Source of the DNA: Ructibacterium gallinarum
Lineage (GTDB): Bacteria > Bacillota > Clostridia > Monoglobales > Monoglobaceae
DNA length: 64,000 nucleotides
Direction: 5' to 3'
NCBI RefSeq assembly: GCF_014982785.1
Contig: NZ_JADCKB010000017.1
Coordinates: 1-64,000 of the forward strand
Shown here piece after piece: positions 36,501 to 44,391 of this stretch; position 1 is the first letter of the stretch, and each line of letters begins with the position of its first letter. Under the pieces are notes generated by a model. That model did no database searches and was not told the DNA's origin. It worked only from the letters and a program-made list of their open reading frames with translations. A program made the translations under genes and the position numbers.

Positions 36501-39143
36501 TTATCCGGCCAATAAATCTATGAATCTGATGTTCGAGAAAGTAACACTACCATTATTATCGCCGCCGACACCAATAGATGTACCGTTTATCGTATCATCA
36601 AATACCCCGCTAAAATATGTAATACCATTTTTATACATATCATATCCGCTTACGCTTATCAGGTTATTATTCATCTCAATTTCCAAATAAGTAGGATATT
36701 TCTGCCACGAAATTCCGTCGGGATTAAAATTACCGTCACCACTATACCGTTTCAATACCGTTTTTATTCCGTTTAACATCTTCCCCAATTCAAGGGTTCC
36801 TTCATTATCAAATAAAAGATAATAATAGTTTTTAGAATTTTTGTACTGGAATATTATCCTTGCATCATTTACTGTGTTCGTACTTATCTCTGCAAATAAC
36901 TTATAATTTTTAGGAAGCTTAACTTCGTTATTAATCAAATTATATTTATAATTCCAGCTCTTAAAGCTTATCTTATCGTCTTCGATAACATATGCTTCCG
37001 CATCAACTGCAGGATTATCACACTTCCAGCTGTCAGCCGTCATTTTGACTTGATTAATCATTTCTTTTTCAACAAAGATAGCTTTTACTTTCTTTGGTTC
37101 GGTCATATACAGTCCCTTACTCATTTTTGCGGTTCCGCGGACATCTCCGTCCCACATAAGAAATTCGTAGCCTTCGTCCGGAACTGCAAGAAGATTCACC
37201 ACCGCCCCTTTGTAATATTCATCCTTGACAGGTCTTTCTTCAATAACGTAGTCGTACTGGTACGCTTTGACCTCGCCGTTTCCGCTAATCTCCAGTTCCA
37301 ATGGAACCTTATCTTCAATCGCCTTAAATTCTGCTCCTACGGTTATACTCCGGTCCGCAGTCAAAATAACCATATCTTCATCATATCCCGCGAGATCGCC
37401 TGTCCATCTCACAAATTCATACCCCGGATACGCAACGGCGGTAAAAGTATACTGCCCGCCTCTCAGTATCTTTCTTACCTCCTCCGGAACCTCTTCGCCA
37501 AAATCATTTGACGATTTAGAACCCGCTAAAACAACTTTTCCCTTTTCACTATCTGTTGGCAAAAAAGTCACATCGCATAATTCACGTGAATGCATAGGCA
37601 AGTCATTAAGATAACGATAATAAATTTCACTGTCCGTCTCATCGATTATTCCGTCACAATTCACATCGCAGCCACTGTTTGTATCATTTTTGGCCTGACC
37701 AATATTGGCTTCCGTCAGCGCTTTATCAGCTTCATCAATTTTTCCGTCATTATTGATGTCCATCTGTGCATATTTCATCTGAGGTGCAACGATGTATACA
37801 GGCAAAACCTTTCCATCAAATCCAAAAAACGGATTTCCTTTCATAAATTCGGTTATTTCTTCCTGAACCCGATACTGTGCCTGTTTTCCATCGCGTACAG
37901 GCACATTCCACCGATTATCATCCGCTTTCACCCAATCCTGCGGAGTCGTTGCCGTATAAACATAACCGGCCCCGTAATCCACATGATAAAACCCATATTT
38001 CTGCATTGCTTTTAAGACTTTTTTTGCCGGCAGGCTCAATTTTCCCGCTTCATAAATTGCGTCAATATCAATAGAGGGGTCTAGCTGTAAACAAGCTCCG
38101 TAAGGAACGCAATCATATGCAGCAGCCTGATGTCTATCCATTCCGCTCTCCGATACTGCCGTGTACAAGGTTGAATCGGTCGCTGTTGCCGGATATACTC
38201 TCGCCTTCCAGAGAGAACTCAGACACACAGCCAATGCATGCTCAATTTCTGCATCAGGATCAGAAATTTCTTCAGATTTAATTAAAAACGGAAGCATTGT
38301 TACATTGGCTGCTGTGGTTGAAATTCCATAAGTGTCCTCTGACATTCCATTAATATCAAGCGGGGAAGACATCGTACTGCAAGTGACATCATATCCGGGA
38401 ATAACATAATTTTCACCAAAGCCATAGCCCCCGGGTGCACCGGCAGCAACTGTAAGCCATGTAGAAACAGATTTTTCTGTTTCCGTATCCACAAAAATAC
38501 AGTGCCGATCACCGGTCGTCCCTTGATAAAGATATTTAACCATATCCTCGGGAGCATTCACCATGTGCCCATATACAACATTTCTTTTGGAATCGCCGGA
38601 TATTCTTGCGATTCTTGTTTTTTTCATATCCGACCTTCCCTCGACAATGGGCAAACCATTTTGCATCGCACCTGAGACTATGCCGGTGAAGCTATTCATT
38701 ACAGAATTAAAGAAAAACTTATTACGGGAATTTTTGAGAGCTTCATCCGGCAGCAAATATCGTGCAGCATCCTCCGAAATAGCCTGATTTGCACAATAAT
38801 CTACCGACATATAATTCCCATTATCCGGACGCTTTTTTTCATATGTGCGCGGAAAATTATCTATCAATTTACTGGAAAACCTGTTTTCTATGTCATAGGA
38901 AACATCGATTCCCAAATCTTTATAGAATTGAATTATTTCCTTTCGAGCCTGTTTAATACCATCTGTCACAGGAACATACTTGTCAGAGGTGTCACATCGA
39001 TCGTATATTTCATCTACAGTGCGTGTCGCAGCTGTTAAATGCGGATATACCGGCTCAAGTTTATCACTAAACGCCTCACACTTCCCACTCAATAACAAAC
39101 AGACTAAAATCGCTGTAAGACAAAATTCACCCAATCTTTTCAT
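36501..39143 (-). CDS. Secreted dockerin protein with unknown N-terminal domain
   Basis: A secreted protein of about 880 residues. The signal peptide is KRLGEFCLTAILVCLLLSG. In numbering from the frame's first ATG at 39158, residues 35-450 form an unrecognised domain with ESGMDRHQAAAYDCVPYGACLQLDP. Residues 463-520 are a type I dockerin: calcium loops DINNDGKIDEAD and DVNCDGIIDETD. Residues 530-700 hold two divergent InlB-type B-repeats (PGYEFVRWTGD, EGYEFLMWDGD), and 710-885 a jelly-roll module (FQYKNSKNYYYLLFDN). The start at 39143 is chosen for the GAGGGGTG ribosome binding site. The dockerin is internal, which is uncommon. The gene lies between the SBP and the SLH protein. Confidence 0.8.
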   Translation of the reverse strand: MKRLGEFCLTAILVCLLLSGKCEAFSDKLEPVYPHLTAATRTVDEIYDRCDTSDKYVPVTDGIKQARKEIIQFYKDLGIDVSYDIENRFSSKLIDNFPRTYEKKRPDNGNYMSVDYCANQAISEDAARYLLPDEALKNSRNKFFFNSVMNSFTGIVSGAMQNGLPIVEGRSDMKKTRIARISGDSKRNVVYGHMVNAPEDMVKYLYQGTTGDRHCIFVDTETEKSVSTWLTVAAGAPGGYGFGENYVIPGYDVTCSTMSSPLDINGMSEDTYGISTTAANVTMLPFLIKSEEISDPDAEIEHALAVCLSSLWKARVYPATATDSTLYTAVSESGMDRHQAAAYDCVPYGACLQLDPSIDIDAIYEAGKLSLPAKKVLKAMQKYGFYHVDYGAGYVYTATTPQDWVKADDNRWNVPVRDGKQAQYRVQEEITEFMKGNPFFGFDGKVLPVYIVAPQMKYAQMDINNDGKIDEADKALTEANIGQAKNDTNSGCDVNCDGIIDETDSEIYYRYLNDLPMHSRELCDVTFLPTDSEKGKVVLAGSKSSNDFGEEVPEEVRKILRGGQYTFTAVAYPGYEFVRWTGDLAGYDEDMVILTADRSITVGAEFKAIEDKVPLELEISGNGEVKAYQYDYVIEERPVKDEYYKGAVVNLLAVPDEGYEFLMWDGDVRGTAKMSKGLYMTEPKKVKAIFVEKEMINQVKMTADSWKCDNPAVDAEAYVIEDDKISFKSWNYKYNLINNEVKLPKNYKLFAEISTNTVNDARIIFQYKNSKNYYYLLFDNEGTLELGKMLNGIKTVLKRYSGDGNFNPDGISWQKYPTYLEIEMNNNLISVSGYDMYKNGITYFSGVFDDTINGTSIGVGGDNNGSVTFSNIRFIDLLAG

Positions 39144-39181
39144 GAAAACACCCCTCATTTAATAAATTGCGCTATTTCCCG

Positions 39182-40744
39182 CTATTTAACCATTTCAGTG
39201 AAAATATCCAAGCATTTTTGCCCATTATGCTGAGTATAATATTCACTTACAAATTTATCCCATTCAGCATCAATATCAAATACCGGTTCAGTAATTGCTC
39301 TGATATAAAAATTCTTAACAAATTCACTTGTATCGGTTGATGCAAAATTAAGTTCATCACTCACGTAAGTAGAATATTTATCTACATTTACATATTTGTT
39401 TATTGAATCAAGCCATTCGGAATAAGTTTTAGCCTCCGCTTGCTGTTGTTCTTCTGTCCTTTCCCATTGTTGGCTTTTCATTCCTTTTATAGCTTCTATT
39501 ACATTTTCGGCAGAAGTATTTATTTCATCGCCAAACGGAGAAACCCAACCATAGCCAAATCCGCATCCGGAATTCGATTTTGAAAACTCATTTTCAGCAT
39601 CGGGAAGCTGTCTATATACCCCATTATCAAGAATTTCATAATGCTTACCTTCTATTCCGGCTGTTGCCAAAATTCTTGCTTCCTTACTATGCATCCATTC
39701 CATAAACTTGAGTGTACAATAAATTTCCTTTTCACTTGTTATACTGCTTGGAATAGTCATAATCTGATAATCAACGGTTCCGCCGTATGAGCCTTCACAT
39801 TCCGGACTCGAAGGAGCGGGAACAATAGAGGTTTTATCCCCGGTAGCTCTGTACAATCTTACGTCAGGTGCACTTGCGGTATAAACCATCCCCGCTCTTC
39901 CCGCTTTAAATGTTGTTTCACTATCGGTACCGCCAATCTGCCAATCACTGTTTATCAATCCCTCCTGATGCAGTTTACGCAAATACTTTACTGCTTCTTT
40001 ATGCATAGGAGACACATCGTAAGGTTTAAAAGTTCCATTTTCCTCGTAATATTTAGGAGTTGATGTCTTGTAATAGCTTCCTCCAAATGCTAAAAATGCC
40101 CAGTCAAACATCTCCATACCTTTAGCTGCAAATGCATACTTTCCATCTCCGCCGGAGGTTTCTTTAAATTTTTTCAACATATTATAAATTTCATCTGTGG
40201 TTTTAGGAACATCCTTCATTCCCGCCTTTTCCAGCCATGTTCTGTTTAGAAGCAGTCCGTGATTCTGCAAATAACTGATTGTCGATATTCCGTATATTTC
40301 TCCGTTTTCACCTTTGTAGCTTTCAAAAAGTTCATCATTGGCAATAAAATTCAATATCGGAAGTTCATCTTTATATTTTTTTAAATACGGTGCCAAATCA
40401 GTTAAGAACCCTTCTTCTCCCCATTCCTTAAACGGTTGATCCTGGGCAATATTTACCCAATTTACATGCTCTCCGGTAGTTATAATTAAGGAACTTCTCT
40501 GGAAAGCGTTTTCTGAATCGGCCGCATCAATGATTTTAAGCTTTACATTAGCTCTTTTTTGAATTTCTTCATACACTGATTGTAATTTGTCAACACCCTT
40601 AAACCACGGAATAAATGCAGATATCTCAGGCGTTTCATTCTCGTCTATCTGTACCTTTTGATCGGAACAACCGGAAAAAACACCCATCAGCATAACCGCA
40701 ACAAGTCCTAATCCAATCATCCTCTTTAATAAATTTCTTCTCAT
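39182..40744 (-). CDS. Extracellular solute-binding lipoprotein, LplA-like
   Basis: The binding protein of an oligosaccharide importer of the CUT1 class, about 520 residues. The lipoprotein signal ends in a lipobox, MLMGVFSGCSD, so the mature protein starts at that Cys and is membrane-tethered. The body follows the LplA/YtcQ family: LLLNRTWLEKAGMKDVPKT, FAFGGSYY-like text (here FLAFGGSYYKTS) and EIYCTLKFMEWMHSKEA. The start at 40744 is chosen because AAAGGAGAG precedes it and the signal peptide begins there. It forms an operon with the two permease genes upstream and would carry rhamnogalacturonan- or uronate-containing oligomers. The ATPase is not encoded here, so a shared MsmX-type ATPase is likely. 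Confidence 0.9.
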   Translation of the reverse strand: MRRNLLKRMIGLGLVAVMLMGVFSGCSDQKVQIDENETPEISAFIPWFKGVDKLQSVYEEIQKRANVKLKIIDAADSENAFQRSSLIITTGEHVNWVNIAQDQPFKEWGEEGFLTDLAPYLKKYKDELPILNFIANDELFESYKGENGEIYGISTISYLQNHGLLLNRTWLEKAGMKDVPKTTDEIYNMLKKFKETSGGDGKYAFAAKGMEMFDWAFLAFGGSYYKTSTPKYYEENGTFKPYDVSPMHKEAVKYLRKLHQEGLINSDWQIGGTDSETTFKAGRAGMVYTASAPDVRLYRATGDKTSIVPAPSSPECEGSYGGTVDYQIMTIPSSITSEKEIYCTLKFMEWMHSKEARILATAGIEGKHYEILDNGVYRQLPDAENEFSKSNSGCGFGYGWVSPFGDEINTSAENVIEAIKGMKSQQWERTEEQQQAEAKTYSEWLDSINKYVNVDKYSTYVSDELNFASTDTSEFVKNFYIRAITEPVFDIDAEWDKFVSEYYTQHNGQKCLDIFTEMVK

Positions 40745-40787
40745 TTTTTCATTCTCTCCTTTTAACAAAATTTAAATAAATTTTTAT

Positions 40788-41663
40788 TTAACCTTTTACT
40801 GCGCCCAGCATGATACCTTTAGAAAAGTATTTCTGTACGAAGGGATATACAATCATAATGGGTATGATTGATATAATAATCGATGCCATATTCATTCCTT
40901 CGTCAAATTTTTTACTCAAACTCCCAATATCTTGCCCTGCCGCTCCCAACTCTTCGGCCTTGCCCGCATTCATCAATATTGTTCTCAGAACTGCAGGAAG
41001 TGTAAATTTTTCCGCATCAGACAAATACAGTATAGCACCAAGATATGCATTCCAATATGTTACACCTATAAACAATGCCAAAGTAGCCAAAATCGGAGAG
41101 GACAATGGAATTACTATTTTAAAAAATATTTGAAATCCATTTGCACCATCTATCAACGCAGCTTCCTCTAAGCTTTTCGGCAAAGATAAAAAATAGTTTC
41201 TTGCCAAAATAACATTGTATGTACTTACCATTCCCGGGAAAATCAAAGCCCAAATTGTATTTTTTAAATGCAAATTGGTAATCAACAAATACATCGGCAC
41301 CAATCCGCCGCTTACATACATTGTAACAATTGCCAATTTATAAAGTGTTTTCACACCCGGCAAATCCGATTTTGAAAAGCAATATCCCGCAAATGCCGTA
41401 ATAGCCAGCGATAAACATGTTCCAATAAACGTAACTTTTATAGATTGCCAAAATGCCGGGAAGATAACATTTTCTTTTAATATGCCGACATAATTATCAA
41501 GCGCAAATGAATATGGTATAATATGATATATATCCTTATAGTATCCTACCTCTGTAGAAAACGAAATTACTATTACATACCATAACGGATATATCGCAAC
41601 AAAAACAACCGTAAGCATAATTATAACATTTAAGTAGTCAAACCAATCTTTTTTATTACTCAA
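40788..41663 (-). CDS. ABC sugar permease, LplC/YtcP-like
   Basis: The second permease of the oligosaccharide importer, 291 residues with six membrane segments. The EAA loop that docks the ATPase reads EEAALIDGANGFQIFFKIVIPL. The C-terminus (KYFSKGIMLGAVKG) matches the YtcP/LplC end. The start is TTG at 41663 with AGGAGGGG 7 bases before. The gene begins 13 bases after the first permease gene ends, and the binding-protein gene follows after about 40 bases. Confidence 0.92.
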   Translation of the reverse strand: MSNKKDWFDYLNVIIMLTVVFVAIYPLWYVIVISFSTEVGYYKDIYHIIPYSFALDNYVGILKENVIFPAFWQSIKVTFIGTCLSLAITAFAGYCFSKSDLPGVKTLYKLAIVTMYVSGGLVPMYLLITNLHLKNTIWALIFPGMVSTYNVILARNYFLSLPKSLEEAALIDGANGFQIFFKIVIPLSSPILATLALFIGVTYWNAYLGAILYLSDAEKFTLPAVLRTILMNAGKAEELGAAGQDIGSLSKKFDEGMNMASIIISIIPIMIVYPFVQKYFSKGIMLGAVKG

Positions 41664-41676
41664 AGCATTACCCCTC

Positions 41677-42639
41677 CTAATAAATTCCTGTTTGTGTCAA
41701 TTTTTTCGTAATCTTATTGCAGCTAATCAAAAGAGTTCCGCTAATCACTGCCTTGATAATTCCCATTGCTGTTGCCATACTGAATTTTCCATTTGCAATA
41801 CCAATTCGGTACAAATATGTTTCAATTATATCACCTGTTTCATACACACTGGTATTATATATCATAAACACCTGATCAAAATCTCCGCTTGCTATATATG
41901 AGATTTTTATAAGCAGTACTGTACAGATTGTGGGTAAAATAGAGGGAATCGTAACATAAAACATTTTTCTGAATCTTCCCGCTCCATCTACGGAAGCCGC
42001 CTCATATAGTGACTGGTCAACACCTGCAATAGCAGCAAGGAATATAACCGCATCCCAACCTGTTTCTTTAAAAACTGTAGAAGCAAGTAAAACCCATCGA
42101 AACGCTGATGGTGATGTTAACGGAGAAACTTCCTTTCCACCGCACATTAAGGAAAGGAAATGCGATAAAGCACCGCCTTCAACCGATAACAGCTGAATCA
42201 TAATTCCTCCAAATACAACCCATGAAAAAAAATGTGGTAAATATGTAAGTGTTTGAACCGAATTTTTCAATTTGTTACTTCTTAATTCATTTAAAAACAA
42301 AGCAAATATAATTACCAACGGAAAATGTATTCCTATTTTCATTGCTCCAATTATTACCGTATTCTTAAAAGCGCGTAAGAACAGTGGATCTGTTAATATT
42401 TGTCTAAAGTATTTAAGACCTTGCCATTTACCCCCGAATAAAAACTCCATCATTCCACCCGGCTTAAAACTTTTAAAAGCAAGTGTCAAACCGTACATCG
42501 GCACATATGTAAAAATAAAATAATAGATTACAACAGGAATGAGCATAATATAAATATGTATATTGTTGCATATTAGTTTTTTAATTTCCCCGCGACCGCT
42601 TTTCAACTCTTTTTCGACATTCATCGTCTTTTTTAACAT
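41677..42639 (-). CDS. ABC sugar permease, LplB-like
   Basis: The first permease of the importer, 320 residues with six membrane segments and an N-terminal extension typical of LplB (YIMLIPVVIYYFIFTYVPMYGLTLAFKSFKP). The EAA loop reads YEAASVDGAGRFRKMFYVTIPS. GGAAGTG precedes the ATG at 42639. It is the first gene of the run that continues through the LplC-like permease, binding protein, dockerin protein and SLH protein, and has a promoter about 100 bases upstream. Confidence 0.92.
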   Translation of the reverse strand: MLKKTMNVEKELKSGRGEIKKLICNNIHIYIMLIPVVIYYFIFTYVPMYGLTLAFKSFKPGGMMEFLFGGKWQGLKYFRQILTDPLFLRAFKNTVIIGAMKIGIHFPLVIIFALFLNELRSNKLKNSVQTLTYLPHFFSWVVFGGIMIQLLSVEGGALSHFLSLMCGGKEVSPLTSPSAFRWVLLASTVFKETGWDAVIFLAAIAGVDQSLYEAASVDGAGRFRKMFYVTIPSILPTICTVLLIKISYIASGDFDQVFMIYNTSVYETGDIIETYLYRIGIANGKFSMATAMGIIKAVISGTLLISCNKITKKLTQTGIY

Positions 42640-42738
42640 TCTATGTACACTTCCTTCATTTTAATTATTTAATTCAGTTATCCCACATATACTTCTACAG
42701 CAAATGCTGAAAGCAAGCTCCTCTCCGCTTACATACTC

Positions 42739-42767
42739 ATTATAGTGTTTTCATATTTCAATTTCAA
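42739..42767 (-). promoter_or_regulatory. Sigma-A promoter of the import/surface operon
   Basis: On the minus strand TTGAAA (42762-42767) and TATAAT (42739-42744) stand 17 bases apart, about 100 bases before the LplB-like gene. It is the clearest start of the long leftward run. A binding site for the AraC-type regulator would be expected just upstream but was not recognised. Confidence 0.65.
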
Positions 42768-42884
42768 TGTAAAAAAAATAATGTTTTGTCACAAATATTA
42801 ATTTTTATTTACTATGAATAAATTACCATCTAACCAAAACCATTCATAGCATGACATCACAAATCCGCGATTCAAATATTGGGA

Positions 42885-43068
42885 GTATCGACTATTGTAC
42901 CAATAAAAAAGCAAAATGCTCTGACACCGCATATTTTTAGCAGTATCCGAAACATTTTGCTTTTTGGGCGGTAATACAAACCGCCGATGAAATACCCTCA
43001 GGCGAGAGCATAGCTCCATATTAAATTCAAATTTTCTAAAGCTTCATTTCCTTGTCATATCTTTTTCA
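42885..43068 (+). repeat. 184-bp direct repeat, right copy
   Basis: The right copy of the repeat at 4915-5098, same length and orientation. It begins after the stop of the GDSL esterase gene on the minus strand. With the left copy it frames 37.8 kb of the carbohydrate locus, so recombination between them could delete or move that segment. The hairpins GGAGC/GCTC-type and GGCGGT/ACCGCC are kept although bases differ. Confidence 0.85.
42905..42965 (-). terminator. Terminator after the GDSL esterase, inside the 184-bp repeat
   Basis: Same large hairpin as at 4935-4995: AAAAAGCAAAATG paired with CATTTTGCTTTTT. It would end the esterase transcript and separate it from the import operon. Confidence 0.7.
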
Positions 43069-43080
43069 CGGCTTGGCTCA

Positions 43081-43878
43081 TCACCATTTTACCTTTGCGT
43101 TGTAATATGGTTTTCCGATAAACCCAACCTGCGCAAAATCCTCCGGATTATGCCGCACAATATAATCTATATACGACATCACCATCTTCGCAGTAAGTAT
43201 ATATCCCGCAGGGTTCATATGACCGCCTAAATAAAAGTTCCGCCGAAATTCTGCGTCATATACAGGGGCGTATTGATATAAATCAATCACATAGGTATGA
43301 TCAAAAAAATCAGCCATACGATACAGCAGTTCGGCGTGTTCGCCTTTTTTCTTATTTTTCTCTTCATCCTCTGTTCTGGGCATGGTCATGAGGAAAAACA
43401 TTGCTTTCGGCTGCATTGTTTTCATGCTTTGAATAATCTTGGCATAATATCCTGCAAATGTAGGTTTATTGGCAAATCTATTATCGATATTAATATCTTC
43501 CACTGTCCCGACTTCCTGATTCTTGCCAAATAGATCGTTAACGCCGAGAGCCATAATATACGCCTGGCATAGTTTATCTTCGCTCCAAAAGCCATTCATA
43601 GCGGCAAAGCTCTCATCATATTCTTTCGCTGTCATCCCGCCGCGGGAAAAGTTAAGCACATTGATCCCTGCCTCACGAGCAATATATTGTCCCCACGAAT
43701 ATTCAAAAAAATCATGGTACCCGGTTCCTCCGTTAGAACAATTCGATTCAAATTCACCGGAAGACAGGCTGTCACCAATACAGGCAATCGATCGAAAAAC
43801 TTTCGTAAAGCCGCCATCTTCAACGATATGATCCAATGGCTTTTCGTCCGGCACAGCAATAAATCTTTTTATATCCAT
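43081..43878 (-). CDS. Cytoplasmic SGNH/GDSL hydrolase
   Basis: A 265-residue SGNH-fold esterase without a signal peptide. The nucleophile Ser is in SIACIGDSLSSGE, the oxyanion Gly in NFSRGGMTAKEY, Asn in ALGVNDLF and the His near LGGHMNPAGYIL. Such enzymes deacetylate imported oligosaccharides; here acetylated galacturonate or rhamnose units are likely. It has its own promoter and a terminator in the 184-bp repeat, so it is transcribed alone. GAGGGGTG precedes the ATG at 43878. Confidence 0.85.
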   Translation of the reverse strand: MDIKRFIAVPDEKPLDHIVEDGGFTKVFRSIACIGDSLSSGEFESNCSNGGTGYHDFFEYSWGQYIAREAGINVLNFSRGGMTAKEYDESFAAMNGFWSEDKLCQAYIMALGVNDLFGKNQEVGTVEDINIDNRFANKPTFAGYYAKIIQSMKTMQPKAMFFLMTMPRTEDEEKNKKKGEHAELLYRMADFFDHTYVIDLYQYAPVYDAEFRRNFYLGGHMNPAGYILTAKMVMSYIDYIVRHNPEDFAQVGFIGKPYYNAKVKW

Positions 43879-43907
43879 TTTTTACACCCCTCATTATGTT
43901 TTTAAAT

Positions 43908-43936
43908 ATTATATCTGTCCCCATATTTTTTGTCAA
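43908..43936 (-). promoter_or_regulatory. Sigma-A promoter of the GDSL esterase
   Basis: On the minus strand TTGACA (43931-43936) and TATAAT (43908-43913) are exactly 17 bases apart, about 30 bases before the start codon. Both hexamers match consensus, so the promoter is strong unless repressed. Confidence 0.85.
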
Positions 43937-44030
43937 CTCATATTTAAAAATCCCATGGGTTAATTTGATTTTATATTTTAAAGTATGTACATGACATATA
44001 ATATTAACGAGTTATTTTTACTTCAATTAC

Positions 44031-44063
44031 TTGACTTTTGTTGAGTTTTGTTGAGTTTTGTTG
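44031..44063 (+). repeat. Tandem 10-bp repeat, three units
   Basis: TTGACTTTTG at 44031-44040 is followed by two exact TTGAGTTTTG units and a partial fourth. It lies about 95 bases upstream of the esterase promoter. The function is unknown; a protein-binding iteron or slippage are both possible. Confidence 0.6.
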
Positions 44064-44223
44064 TACAATAACCTCGGTGTTCGAGTTGCAGGATTCAGTC
44101 TTGATAATACGAGCGAGCATTTTATTTCAAAAGGGAAAATCGTTCAATAAAAATGACATTTTAAATGCTATAGGATTTCCATTAAATTAGTTGAATATTT
44201 GTGTGAAGAAGGCCTTGGCCTAT

Positions 44224-44262
44224 TTCTTTGTTTACAGCGGCTCAAGCTTTGATACAGGACAG
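44224..44262 (+). repeat. 39-bp repeat, copy 2
   Basis: Matches 7150-7188 with 5 differences. Here it lies in a non-coding region next to an inverted repeat. It may mark an ancient insertion or deletion junction. Confidence 0.55.
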
Positions 44263-44391
44263 GCAATAAAAAGTACAGGCGAGCCGCTCATTGAAAAGCA
44301 GCTCGCCTCAGCGCATAGAAAGATCCCGCTTTCACCCGAAAGCAGAGTAAAATTTTTGTATTTTGGAGTATATCTGTAATCACCCCAAACA

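Larger units (their letters stand above)
43879..44391. other. Non-coding region upstream of the GDSL esterase
   Basis: These 513 bases hold the esterase promoter (43908-43936), a 10-bp tandem repeat (44031-44063), the second copy of a 39-bp repeat (44224-44262) and a perfect 8-bp-arm inverted repeat AGGCGAGC/GCTCGCCT (44277-44308). An open frame of 62 codons at 44191 runs through the repeat but resembles nothing I know and has no ribosome binding site, so I do not call it a gene. Confidence 0.5.

Noticed and set aside
44191-44379. A 62-codon plus-strand frame beside the FAD gene
   Set aside because: No ribosome binding site, no recognised family, and it runs through a repeat and an inverted repeat, so it is probably non-coding.
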